Assembly: GCA_016218915.1 (NCBI GenBank)
Contig: JACRCQ010000006.1
Coordinates: forward strand, 1 to 64,000
From: Deltaproteobacteria bacterium
GTDB taxonomy: Bacteria > Myxococcota_A > Polyangia > Polyangiales > Polyangiaceae
Direction of reading: 5' to 3'
DNA length: 64,000 nucleotides
In this document: piece after piece, positions 33,636 through 41,990 of the stretch
Position numbering within the stretch: position 1 is the first letter of the stretch
Layout: each line of letters starts with the position of its first letter
The notes under the pieces: generated by a model
Databases searched by the model: none
Told to the model about the DNA's origin: nothing
The model's input: only the letters and a program-made list of their open reading frames with translations
Made by a program: the position numbers and the translations under genes

Positions 33636-35030
33636 ATGCAGTTCGATGCCGAGACCGGCGAAGTCAAGGAGCCGACGCCGCTGAGCGTTGCAGAGCTGGA
33701 TCGCATCCTTCGGCACGCGGTCGAGGGCGCGACGCACGGCGCGTGGGTGCAAGGCGAGATCGGCAGCCTGAAGCGAGCGCCGAGCGGGCACGTGTACTTC
33801 AGCCTGAAGGACGAGAAGGAAGACGCTGTGATCGACGCGGTGGCGTACCGCGACAGCGCGATGCGGGCGCGAGCGCTGCTCAGCGACGGCGCTCGGGTGC
33901 TGGTTCGTGGCAAAGCGACCGTGTGGGCGCCGCGAGGGCGGCTGCAGTTCGTGGTGGATGCGGTTCGCCCGGCCGGACGCGGAGCGCTGCTCGAGGCGCT
34001 GGAGAAGCTGAAGCAGAAGCTGGCGGCAGAGGGGCTGTTCGCGCCGGAGCGCAAGAAGAAGGTGCCGACGCAGGCCCGGACGATCGGGGTCGTGACGAGC
34101 GCCTCTGGGGCAGTGATCCACGACATCATCCGGGTGGCGTTCCGCCGAGGCTCTGCGCGCATCATCCTTTCTCCCGCGCTGGTGCAGGGAGAAGGCGCTG
34201 CGGAGTCGATCCTGGCCGCGCTCGACAAGCTCGAGAAGGTGCGGGGCCTGGACGTGATCATCCTGGGTCGTGGCGGCGGCTCCAACGACGACCTGATGGC
34301 GTTCAACGACGAGCGGCTCGTTCGGCGCCTGGCGGCCTGCGGGGTGCCGGTCATCAGCGCGGTCGGCCATGAGGTCGACGTTTCTTTGACCGATCTGGTA
34401 GCGGACGCGCGGGCGTCCACACCTTCGCAGGCCGCGGAGATGGTCGTGGCTGACGAGCTTGCCCAGCGTGAGGCGTTGCAGCACCTGCGCACCCGGCTGG
34501 TCCGCGCCATGCGGACCGAGCTGGTCGAGGATCGCGCGGTTCTGGAGCGGCTGGCTCACAGGCTCGGCGACCCCCGCGTGCTGGTGGCCGAACGCCGGCA
34601 GCGTCTGGACGACATTTCCGCCAGGATGCAAGGGGCCATGACCGCGGCGATGCACCGCAGCCGCACCTCGTTGGATCGCCTGGATCGTCGATTGATTGCC
34701 CGTCATCCGCGGGTCGTGATCGTGGGCGCCCAGGGCAGGCTCGAGGCGCTCAAGGGCAGGCTCGCATCGTCGGTCCGGGCTCGGCTGGCCGGCCACCGGG
34801 CAACGCTTGGGGATCGTGCCGGAAGGCTGGAAGCGATGTCCCCGTTATCGGTACTTGCGCGGGGCTACGCGATCGCTACGCTGGCCGACGGCCGAGCCTT
34901 GCGGGACGCCTCGGAAGCGCGTATCGGCGAGGAGCTGGCGATTCGTTTGCGGCGCGGAAGAGTGCTTACCAGGATCGAAGCCCTGGACAACATGGAGGAT
35001 TCGTCGAGCACGAAGGGGGCGGATGACTGA
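33636..35030 (+). CDS. xseA: exodeoxyribonuclease VII large subunit
   Basis: 464 residues. The N-terminal OB fold has GAWVQGEIGSLKRAPSGHVYFSLKD. The catalytic region has GVVTSASGAVIHDII, VIILGRGGGSNDDLMAFNDE and VISAVGHEVDVSLTDLVADARASTPSQAAEM, all hallmarks of XseA. A long coiled-coil region and the closing LARGYAIATLADGRALRDA block follow. With the small subunit (not in the window) it degrades single-stranded DNA. First gene of a four-gene run; it overlaps the next gene by 8 bases. Confidence 0.96.
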   Translation: MQFDAETGEVKEPTPLSVAELDRILRHAVEGATHGAWVQGEIGSLKRAPSGHVYFSLKDEKEDAVIDAVAYRDSAMRARALLSDGARVLVRGKATVWAPRGRLQFVVDAVRPAGRGALLEALEKLKQKLAAEGLFAPERKKKVPTQARTIGVVTSASGAVIHDIIRVAFRRGSARIILSPALVQGEGAAESILAALDKLEKVRGLDVIILGRGGGSNDDLMAFNDERLVRRLAACGVPVISAVGHEVDVSLTDLVADARASTPSQAAEMVVADELAQREALQHLRTRLVRAMRTELVEDRAVLERLAHRLGDPRVLVAERRQRLDDISARMQGAMTAAMHRSRTSLDRLDRRLIARHPRVVIVGAQGRLEALKGRLASSVRARLAGHRATLGDRAGRLEAMSPLSVLARGYAIATLADGRALRDASEARIGEELAIRLRRGRVLTRIEALDNMEDSSSTKGADD

Positions 35031-35943
35031 GCGGCGTCGTTATGTGGTGGTCGGTTGTCCGCAACGGGCTCTGGTCTGGTACGCGGTCGTCAGGGCTGCG
35101 TTCAAGGCCCTGCAGCTGCAACACGTGGTCAACGTCGCAACCGCTGACAATGCCGAGTGGTTTGCACAGCTGATGGCTCGCGTGCGTCGGGGCGAGGTGC
35201 ATGGCGTGCGGGTCTGTGGGCATCACGGGCTGGATGCGCTGGAGCAATCGGATGAGGCCGATGCGAGCGCGCAGCGGGCGCGGGTCGCGGACACGCTGGT
35301 TGCGGAAAAGTCAGGCACGGTGGTGGGCTACAGCACGGACGCACTGGGGCTTGCGGATTTGCTGCAGCGCAAGGCAGCTTCGCCGGCCACGGTGGTGATG
35401 TTCGGGGCAGGTACGCAAGCGATGGCTGCAGCGGCTGCCTGCGAGACGATTGGGGCGAAAGTCATCGGCACCACGAGCCGATCGTGGAAGTCCACCGAGG
35501 AGCTTCACGAAGCACCGGCAGCGGAGCGTTTGCGCAGCATGGGGCTGCTGACGATGCTCTGGCCGGACAAGAACGCCAAGCCTACTCCCTCGCACTTTTC
35601 CGAGGTGATGCGATTGCAGTTCGGCGACCTTGCTAGCTCGGCGGATTTGCTGGTACAGGCGACACCGGCGGGCGCGTCGATCGGCACGGACGGCGATCGA
35701 ATCGCGGAGGCGGTGCCCTGGAGCAAGTTGCGTCCCAAGACGCTCGTTTGTGATCTGGCGTACAGGACTGGGCCGACGGCATTGTTGAAAGCAGCGCAGG
35801 ACAACAATCTGGTGACGATTCATGGGTTGGAGATCCTGCTGGAGCAGGCGGTTCGGACGATGGAGGTATGGACAGGTCTGCGACCTCCGCTCGCCCCATT
35901 GCAATTGGCCGCGGAGCGAGCGAGCGTGGAGTTGGGGCGATGA
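35023..35943 (+). CDS. shikimate dehydrogenase-like protein, active site altered
   Basis: 306 residues with the two-domain AroE layout. GVRVCGHHG (61-69) aligns with the family's GVNVTxPHK, so the catalytic Lys is replaced by Gly and the Asn by Arg. ADTLV (89-93) aligns with VNTVV, with Asn changed to Asp; the partner Asp is kept in GYSTDALGL (Asp106). The nucleotide motif is GAGTQAMAAA (128-137), and the C-terminal GLEILLEQAVRTMEVWTG is conserved. The Lys-Asp catalytic pair is therefore broken by my alignment, and normal shikimate dehydrogenase activity is doubtful. It overlaps xseA by 8 bases and the next gene by 4. Confidence 0.75.
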   Translation: MTERRRYVVVGCPQRALVWYAVVRAAFKALQLQHVVNVATADNAEWFAQLMARVRRGEVHGVRVCGHHGLDALEQSDEADASAQRARVADTLVAEKSGTVVGYSTDALGLADLLQRKAASPATVVMFGAGTQAMAAAAACETIGAKVIGTTSRSWKSTEELHEAPAAERLRSMGLLTMLWPDKNAKPTPSHFSEVMRLQFGDLASSADLLVQATPAGASIGTDGDRIAEAVPWSKLRPKTLVCDLAYRTGPTALLKAAQDNNLVTIHGLEILLEQAVRTMEVWTGLRPPLAPLQLAAERASVELGR

Positions 35944-37910
35944 GTGACTTCGTTTGGCCGGTGGTGCGGGTCGAAGGCGACCTGGAGCGTGCGCGGCTGG
36001 AGTGGCTGCACACCAACGGCGCCGGGGCCTATGCATCGTCGACCATCGCGCGCATGCACACCCGCCGCTACCACGGCCTGCTCGTCGCCGCCCTTGATCC
36101 GCCGCGCAAACGTCACGTGATCCTGTCGCACGTCGATGTGACGGTCCGGCAGGACGGAGTCGCCACGCCGCTTGCCACGCACCAGTTCCCCGGCGTGCCG
36201 CCCGCATCGGGCTATCGGCTGCTCGGCCAGTTCTCCCAGGATCCGCTGCCGCGATGGATCTACCGCGTTGCAGGCGGCGAGTTCGAGCAGACGCTGGCCC
36301 TGGCGCGCGGACGGAACGCTGTGGTTCTGCGCTACGTGTTCAACGGCCCGAAGGCCATCTCCACCGAGCTTCGTCCGCTGATGGCCATGCGCTCGTACCA
36401 CTCGCTGGTGAGCGAGCACGGCGCCATGGTGCAGCGTGTGGAGATGCGTCAGCACGAGGTCTCGGTGCGTCCGGTACCGTCGCTGCCCCGCGTCGTGTTC
36501 CGTCACAGAGGCATCTTCGTCGGCTCTCCTGACTGGTGGAGGCTGTTCGAGTACCTCGGAGAGCAGGCGCGCGGCTTGAGCTTCCAGGAGGACTTGTGGA
36601 CTCCAGGCGTGTTCCGCGTGGAGATGCAGCCTGGGCAGCCCGCCTACCTGGTGTGTGCCGTGGATCAAGCTCCGGATCGGCCGCCCGAGGAGCTCATGCA
36701 GGAAGCAGCGGATTGGCTTCGCTCCTGCGATCCAGGCCCGGATCGCGCATGGGCAGTGCGATCGCTTGCAGTTGCAGCTGACGCATTCCGCGCGGATCTC
36801 GCACCGATTCCGGGCGTGATCGCGGGCTACCCCTGGTTCGAGCTGTGGGGCCGCCATACGCTGATCGCCTTGCCGGGTCTGTACCTGACCCCGGGCAGGA
36901 TCGAGCCTGCGCGTCAGGTCCTGCTGTCGCTCATCCGTCACATCCGCGAAGGTCTCGTGCCGAACCGTCTTCCCGACGACGCGGGCCCTGCGGAGTACCA
37001 CGCGGTCGACGCCACGCTGCTGCTGTTCGAATCGTCTCGTCGCATCGCCGAGATCGTTGGCACCGCGGACGCGTTCGTGACCTCCACGATCCTGCCGGCG
37101 CTCGCAGGGATCTTTGCGAAGCTCCACGAGGGAACGCGCGACGGCATCCATGTGACGGCGGAAGGGTTGCTGGCCGCCGGAGGGCTCGGAACGTCGTTGA
37201 CCTGGATGGACGCGCGCATCGACGGCGTGCCCGTGACTTCGCGCAGCGGATTGCCGGTGGAGATCCAGGCGATGTGGTCGCGAGCTTGCGACACGCTCTC
37301 GTGGCTTGCTGCTGAAGCTGGGGACGCGGAGCTGGCAGAGTCGGCCCGGGTGGCGAGAGACAAGGCGCGCGACTCGTTCCGGGCGCGGTTCTGGTGCGAC
37401 CGGACCGGCTACCCCTACGATGTCCTGTCCGAGGTGCCAGGCGGTGCGCTCGCCTTTGCAGATGCGTCGATCCGCCCCAACGCGCTCATCGCTCTCGCGG
37501 TCGAGCCATCGATGTTCACCGAGCAACAGGCGCAGTCCATCATCGCGGTGGTGGAGCGCGAGCTGCTCACCACCTCGGGCATCCGCACGCTTTCGCCCAA
37601 CGACCCGCAGTACGAGCCTTCCTATTCTGGCGCGGTTGCGGAGCGCGATGCAGCCTACCATCAAGGGACGGCGTGGCCGTTCCTGGTGGGCATCTACTCG
37701 CGCGCGGTGCGCAACGTCTATCCGCAGGACGCTGGGAGGGCTGCAGCGGTACGGGCTCTCATCGAGGGAATCCTGGGCAACGTCCTGGCACTGGGACAGG
37801 TGCCGGAGATCGCGGACGGCGACGCGCCGCACCGTCCCAACGGATGCGTGGGACAGGCCGCGAGCGTCGCTGAGCTGCTTCGCGCATTGGTCGAGGACTT
37901 GAAGCTGTAG
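35940..37910 (+). CDS. glycogen-debranching (amylo-alpha-1,6-glucosidase type) enzyme
   Basis: 656 residues from an ATG overlapping the stop of the AroE-like gene (ATGA). The N-terminal beta-rich part has LEWLHTNGAGAYASST and HTRRYHGLL. The C-terminal (alpha/alpha)6-barrel has PWFELWGRHTLIALPGL, LVPNRLPDD, YHAVDATLL, TWMDARIDGVPVTSR, EIQAMW and DAAYHQGTAWPF. These are landmarks of the GH133-like archaeal/bacterial debranching enzymes that hydrolyse alpha-1,6 glucan branches in the cytoplasm. Acidic residues for catalysis are plausible in the DARIDG and HAVDA blocks. No other glycogen gene is nearby. Confidence 0.9.
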   Translation: MSDFVWPVVRVEGDLERARLEWLHTNGAGAYASSTIARMHTRRYHGLLVAALDPPRKRHVILSHVDVTVRQDGVATPLATHQFPGVPPASGYRLLGQFSQDPLPRWIYRVAGGEFEQTLALARGRNAVVLRYVFNGPKAISTELRPLMAMRSYHSLVSEHGAMVQRVEMRQHEVSVRPVPSLPRVVFRHRGIFVGSPDWWRLFEYLGEQARGLSFQEDLWTPGVFRVEMQPGQPAYLVCAVDQAPDRPPEELMQEAADWLRSCDPGPDRAWAVRSLAVAADAFRADLAPIPGVIAGYPWFELWGRHTLIALPGLYLTPGRIEPARQVLLSLIRHIREGLVPNRLPDDAGPAEYHAVDATLLLFESSRRIAEIVGTADAFVTSTILPALAGIFAKLHEGTRDGIHVTAEGLLAAGGLGTSLTWMDARIDGVPVTSRSGLPVEIQAMWSRACDTLSWLAAEAGDAELAESARVARDKARDSFRARFWCDRTGYPYDVLSEVPGGALAFADASIRPNALIALAVEPSMFTEQQAQSIIAVVERELLTTSGIRTLSPNDPQYEPSYSGAVAERDAAYHQGTAWPFLVGIYSRAVRNVYPQDAGRAAAVRALIEGILGNVLALGQVPEIADGDAPHRPNGCVGQAASVAELLRALVEDLKL

Positions 37911-37920
37911 GGGATGGGCA

Positions 37921-38715
37921 ATGGTCGGACTCGAACGTGGTGTCGTCGCTGCGGCTTGCCTGGCGATCGCGTTGCTCGCCGCTTGTGCGGGCGCTGGCCC
38001 CGGGGCTGCTACCCCGGCCGGCTCGCCGAGCGATGCTCCCAAGCCGGGATCGTCGTCGGACATCGGGGATCTCGCTGCCAAGACCGCTGCGGAGAATGCG
38101 AAGGCCGCGAAGAAAGCCGGGGGCGACGACGACGCAACGCAAGGGGTGCCTGAGTGGACGTCCCACGGCGGCTTTGATCCGAAGGAATGGCTCAAGGCGC
38201 ACCACGCGACCGGGGTCGCGCCCAAGGACGCGCAATGCGAGGCGGCCCAGGTGGGAGCACCCACGGTCGATGCGATGTCGTGTGACGAGCGTCGGGAGGT
38301 GCAGATCGCGCAGCCGGTGCAGGCCAAGGGCGACGAAGCTCCCTACGTGATCCCACCGGAGGTGATGTTCTACCGCGTGATCTACGTGGCCAGCGGCGGC
38401 GCGCTTCGCAAGGTCCTGGAGATTCCGATCGAAGCCGGGCCCTTGAATCCGGTGACCAAGGACCCGGACGCGAACGCCTATGCTCGTTTGCAGGTGGAGC
38501 TCGATTCCACGGGCACCAAGCTCACCGTCACAGATGATCCGAACTTCACCTGCGAGCGTGCGATGCAGAAGCACGCGGAGATGGCCGCGGACAAGGACTT
38601 CGCCGAGGCCGCGAAGTGGCTGAAGAAGGCAGTCGATCCCGTGTGTGCAGCGCGGGGCGACTATGCCTGGCGCAACGGCTCGTTCGCGCGCGTCGGCGGC
38701 AAGAAGAAGAAGTAG
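37921..38715 (+). CDS. predicted lipoprotein, function unknown
   Basis: 264 residues. The signal sequence VVAAACLAIALLAAC gives a strong lipobox, followed by a Gly/Ala/Pro/Ser linker. The globular domain (about 75-255) contains four more Cys (in DAQCEAAQ, DAMSCDERRE, NFTCERAM and DPVCAARG), probably two disulfides, and a strand-rich middle (VMFYRVIYVASGGALRKVLEI). It ends in a Lys run. It starts ten bases after the debranching-enzyme gene and is probably the last gene of the same operon. No family recognised. Confidence 0.75.
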   Translation: MVGLERGVVAAACLAIALLAACAGAGPGAATPAGSPSDAPKPGSSSDIGDLAAKTAAENAKAAKKAGGDDDATQGVPEWTSHGGFDPKEWLKAHHATGVAPKDAQCEAAQVGAPTVDAMSCDERREVQIAQPVQAKGDEAPYVIPPEVMFYRVIYVASGGALRKVLEIPIEAGPLNPVTKDPDANAYARLQVELDSTGTKLTVTDDPNFTCERAMQKHAEMAADKDFAEAAKWLKKAVDPVCAARGDYAWRNGSFARVGGKKKK

Positions 38716-38723
38716 CGCCCGCC

Positions 38724-39191
38724 CTAGCTCCGTAGGCGCCAGTTCCCCAGGAACGTGCGCCCGACGTCGTCGCACGTCGGATCGGTCACCACCAGCTCCG
38801 GGTGTCCGTTGCGGCAGATCACGATCGTGTTCTGGCGGAACACGCGGCCGAAGGAGATCGATTCGTCGCGATCCATGCCGTGCACCAGCCACGCAGGCTC
38901 GCGCCACACGCCTTCAGGCTCGTCCTCGAACCCGAGGCAGCTCTCCACGCGATACACCCCGAGGATCAGCAGATCGCGAAGGACCTGGTGGCGCACCTCG
39001 TTGACTCGTTTGGGAAGGAGCATCGAGCGCGGGTTGTAGGCGGTCAGGATCGCGAATGGACGCTGCAGCAGTTCGGGCAGGGTCTTGGGGTCCGTGGACA
39101 CGTCGCCGTCCAGAGACACGCGGAGCAACCCGGTCGGCGATGGGAGCTCGTAGACGGTCGACAGGTAGGAGCGGAGGAGGTTCTGGTCCAT
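38724..39191 (-). CDS. DUF3293 domain-containing protein
   Basis: 155 residues, the whole length being DUF3293. Landmarks are YLSTVYELPS near the start, FAILTAYNPRSMLL, EPAWLVHGMDRDE and FRQNTIVICRNG. This family of small soluble proteins has unknown function. It is convergent with the lipoprotein gene (eight bases between stops) and divergent from the methyltransferase gene. Confidence 0.85.
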   Translation of the reverse strand: MDQNLLRSYLSTVYELPSPTGLLRVSLDGDVSTDPKTLPELLQRPFAILTAYNPRSMLLPKRVNEVRHQVLRDLLILGVYRVESCLGFEDEPEGVWREPAWLVHGMDRDESISFGRVFRQNTIVICRNGHPELVVTDPTCDDVGRTFLGNWRLRS

Positions 39192-39289
39192 GGGGCGCTG
39201 GGAGCATCACCCGGGAGTCAGGCAGGATCAACGGTCATGGAAGCGGGCCTTGACGCCAACTCGATGCGTGTCCAGGGTCGCGGGCTACC

Positions 39290-40141
39290 GTGGTGCTACG
39301 ATCTTCAGCTCAAGAGCCTGTCGAGGCGCGCGATCCGCGTCCCTTCCTCAAGTGGGTCGGGGGCAAGCGCCAGATCATCGATGCGCTGATGGCCGCTGTG
39401 CCCAGGGGCCTGGACAAGCACACGTATCACGAGCCCTTCGTGGGCGGCGGCGCGCTGTTCTTCGCCCTTCAGCCCAAGAGAGCGCGGCTGTCGGACAACA
39501 ACCTGAGGCTGGTGCGGACCTACCGCGGCGTGCGTGACCGCGTCGATGTGCTCATCGAGCTGCTTCGCGGGTACGCGAGCAAGCACAGCCCGGAGTTCTT
39601 CCAGAAGATGCGCGAAGAGGACGTCGACGCAAGGCGCGATGACGCCCGCGTTGCGGCCTGGATGATCTACCTCAACAAGACCGCGTACAACGGCCTGTAC
39701 AGGGTCAACAGCCGCAACATCTTCAACGTGCCGTTCGGGCGCTACGCCAAGCCGTCGATCCTCGACGAGCCCAACTTGCGTGCCTGCTCGCGTGCCTTGC
39801 AGAACGTCGAGATCGAGCACCGCGACTTTGGGACCATCCTCGAGGTCGCCAGCAAAGGCGACTTCGCCTACTTCGATCCTCCCTACGTGCCGCTGTCAGC
39901 GACCTCGTACTTCACGGGCTACACGGCGGACGGCTTTGCACCGGAAGATCAGGTGCGCCTGCGGGACGTGGCGCTCGCGCTCAAGAAGAAGGGCGTGCGC
40001 GTGCTGCTGTCCAACTCCGGCGCCGGCTTCGTGCGGGAGATCTACGCCAACGACTTTGAGCTCGAGCCGATCCAGGCGTCGCGCCAGGTCAACTGCAAGG
40101 CTTCAGGACGCGGCAAGATCACCGAGCTGATCATCAGGTGA
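39290..40141 (+). CDS. Dam-type (D12 class) DNA adenine methyltransferase
   Basis: 283 residues from a GTG start. It transfers a methyl group from S-adenosylmethionine to adenine N6. Motif FLKWVGGKRQ (19-28), AdoMet pocket YHEPFVGGGALFF, target-loop NKTAYNGLYRVN, and catalytic DPPY (196-199) are present in the order of the Dam/DpnM family (many members recognise GATC). Specificity cannot be proved from sequence. The nuclease-like gene starts 3 bases later, so this is more likely a restriction partner than a solitary Dam. Confidence 0.9.
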   Translation: MVLRSSAQEPVEARDPRPFLKWVGGKRQIIDALMAAVPRGLDKHTYHEPFVGGGALFFALQPKRARLSDNNLRLVRTYRGVRDRVDVLIELLRGYASKHSPEFFQKMREEDVDARRDDARVAAWMIYLNKTAYNGLYRVNSRNIFNVPFGRYAKPSILDEPNLRACSRALQNVEIEHRDFGTILEVASKGDFAYFDPPYVPLSATSYFTGYTADGFAPEDQVRLRDVALALKKKGVRVLLSNSGAGFVREIYANDFELEPIQASRQVNCKASGRGKITELIIR

Positions 40142-40144
40142 ACG

Positions 40145-40540
40145 ATGCCAGGCATGGCAGCAGCAGTGGCTTCAGGGGATGCGCTGGTCAAGTCCGTGGC
40201 CGCGCTCGCGGTGAGCCTCGGGCTCGAAGCGCGTGAGCAGTTCCGCGCAGGCAAGCGGATCTGGGGCTCGGAGCGTCGCATCGACGTGATCCTCACCGAC
40301 CCGGTCACGCGACGGCGTCTCGGCGTGGAGTGCAAGTACCAGGGCACGGCCGGCAGCGCTGAGGAGAAGATCCCGACCACGCTGCAGGACATCGCGGCGT
40401 GGCCGATCCCGGGCATCGTGGTGTTCGAGGGGGACGGCTTCAGCCCGAACATGCGCTCGTTTCTGATCGCTTCCGGCAAGGCGGTATCGTTCAGCGATCT
40501 GGAGCCGTGGCTGCGGTTGTTCTTCGGGATGGAGCTGTAA
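40145..40540 (+). CDS. PD-(D/E)XK nuclease-fold protein, candidate restriction enzyme
   Basis: 131 residues. The segment RIDVILTDP (Asp47) followed 14 residues later by VECKYQ (Glu62, Lys64) is the classic D-x(n)-ExK metal-binding signature of the PD-(D/E)XK superfamily. A preceding helix (LVKSVAALAVSLGLEAREQ) and a closing MRSFLIASGKAVSF fit the fold. No separate DNA-recognition domain is visible, so the protein is at the small end for type II restriction enzymes. It is coupled to the Dam-type methyltransferase with a 3-base gap. An alternative is a nicking or repair nuclease. Confidence 0.72.
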   Translation: MPGMAAAVASGDALVKSVAALAVSLGLEAREQFRAGKRIWGSERRIDVILTDPVTRRRLGVECKYQGTAGSAEEKIPTTLQDIAAWPIPGIVVFEGDGFSPNMRSFLIASGKAVSFSDLEPWLRLFFGMEL

Positions 40541-40562
40541 GAGAGGCTTCAGGCTTCAGGGG

Positions 40563-40683
40563 GGGCACCGCGGATGCGGAGACGCGGCGGGCACCGCGGA
40601 TGCGGAGACGCGGCGGTGCCGCGTCGAACGGATGCGCGCCGGTGGCGGAGACGCGGCGGGCACTGCGGATGCGGAGACGCGGC
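40563..40683. repeat. 26-bp tandem repeat, mosaic
   Basis: Units of 26 bp (consensus starts GGGCACCGCGGATGCGGAG) lie at 40563-40588, 40589-40614 and 40658-40683, the last with one base change. Between them are a divergent 26-bp unit (40615-40640) and a 17-bp partial unit (40641-40657). Just upstream, 40544-40557 holds AGGCTTC AGGCTTC, the inverse of the heptad repeat at 3874. The array fills the gap between the nuclease gene and the convergent FGE-fold gene and is not coding. Confidence 0.85.
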
Positions 40684-40701
40684 GGTAAGCCTTCTGTGGC
40701 C

Positions 40702-41829
40702 TCACTTCTTGTTGCGCCGCTTGTGCTTGTGCGGTGCTGCGGGCGCGGACGGGGCAGGGTTGACGATGGTCGGAGAAGCTGCGCCGGCATCGAGGCCGGC
40801 TGGGGGCGTGCTGTCGACCGGGCCGTCCGGCCAATCCTTTGCGCAGCGCATGCCGCTCATGACAAGGCGAAACCGCCCCGGATGATGCACGCGATTGCTC
40901 GCTCGCATTCCGTACGCGTCGTAGTTGAATGCGCCACCGCGAAGCACGTACTCGCACTCGTCCGGGATCGGATTGCTCCCCGTGAACCCTTGCTGGTTCG
41001 CGTGCTTCAGCTCGCTGAGCGTCTGCATGATCTCGTCGCACGTTCCGGGGATCCCCTGGCTGGCGCCAGGGCGGCGGTACGCGTACGGATCGTACATGTC
41101 CGCACTCCACTCCCACACGTTCCCGGTCAGATCGTGGTGCCCGTAGGGGCCATCGCCTTTGGGGTGCGTCCCCACATCCTCGGTGATGCTCGATGCGAAC
41201 ACGGACTGCTCGTGCGTGGGAAGCGAGTTGCCCCAGGGATAGAGCCGTCCGTCCGAGCCGCGCGACGCTCGCTCGAACTCGGCTTCGGTGGGCAGCCGCT
41301 TGCCGACCCACTTGCAGTACGTCGCAGCGTCGGATTGCGACACGCCGCTGATCGGACGCTTCGGAGTGCGGAACTTCTCGTCCTTGCCGAAGTGGTTGGC
41401 CTCGGAGGAACCGGTGAAGTGCTTGCGGCACACACCTGCCTCTACGCACTTGAAGTAGGCCTCGTTGGTGACCTCGGTCTTGTCCAGAAGGAACGGTCGG
41501 AGCGTGACCGCATGGATCGGATACTCGTCCTTCTGCGCGCCTCGCCCGTCCCACCCCATCATGAACGTGCCGCCTGGCACGCCGAGCATGTCGTCGGGGA
41601 TCGCGGTCTTGGCGCTCGCGTCTTCGGCTTCTGCATCGAGCGCACCAACCGCTCCAGCGTCAGGAGCTTCAACGCTTGCGCTGGCAGAAGGTGACACGGG
41701 CGCAGCGGGGCGAGCCGACGCGACGCCGGTGGACGCGGGCGGATTGGGCTCAGGCGTGCGTGTCGTGTTGGAACATGCCGAGCACGCCATGGCGATCAGG
41801 CCGAAGAGGGCGACATGACCGTAGGACAT
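40702..41829 (-). CDS. FGE-sulfatase-fold lipoprotein without catalytic Cys
   Basis: 375 residues. Signal sequence ending MACSAC, a Pro/Ala/Ser linker to about 75, then a formylglycine-generating-enzyme fold: MLGVPGGTFMMG, FLLDKTEVTNEAYFKCVEAG, RLPTEAEFERASRG, GNVWEWSADMYDPY, LRGGAFNYDAYGMRASNR and SGMRCAKDW. In true FGE the block after RGG carries two catalytic Cys; here it reads GAFNYDAYGMR with none, so it is unlikely to modify sulfatases. Such folds often serve as binding modules in lipoproteins. A His/Lys/Arg-rich tail ends the protein. Confidence 0.88.
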   Translation of the reverse strand: MSYGHVALFGLIAMACSACSNTTRTPEPNPPASTGVASARPAAPVSPSASASVEAPDAGAVGALDAEAEDASAKTAIPDDMLGVPGGTFMMGWDGRGAQKDEYPIHAVTLRPFLLDKTEVTNEAYFKCVEAGVCRKHFTGSSEANHFGKDEKFRTPKRPISGVSQSDAATYCKWVGKRLPTEAEFERASRGSDGRLYPWGNSLPTHEQSVFASSITEDVGTHPKGDGPYGHHDLTGNVWEWSADMYDPYAYRRPGASQGIPGTCDEIMQTLSELKHANQQGFTGSNPIPDECEYVLRGGAFNYDAYGMRASNRVHHPGRFRLVMSGMRCAKDWPDGPVDSTPPAGLDAGAASPTIVNPAPSAPAAPHKHKRRNKK

Positions 41830-41902
41830 CGCTCGTGGTGTACAGCGAGGTGCGGAGCGAGTCCAATTTGCGGGCGAATCGCGTCGGGTTTGCGGGGTGC
41901 CC

Positions 41903-41931
41903 TTGACCCGCGCCCACTCGCTTCCTAGGCT
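41903..41931 (+). promoter_or_regulatory. sigma-70-like promoter for trxA
   Basis: TTGACC (41903-41908) and TAGGCT (41926-41931) are separated by 17 bases, leaving about 50 bases to the ATG of trxA at 41991. Confidence 0.55.
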
Positions 41932-41990
41932 GAGTCGACACCTGGCTCGAAGATCCCGCCGTTGCAGAGCAACGGTCCACGGAGCGTTTC

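Noticed and set aside
35820..38327. 835-codon minus-strand open frame
   Set aside because: Covers the debranching-enzyme gene and its neighbours on the other strand; no motif of its own.
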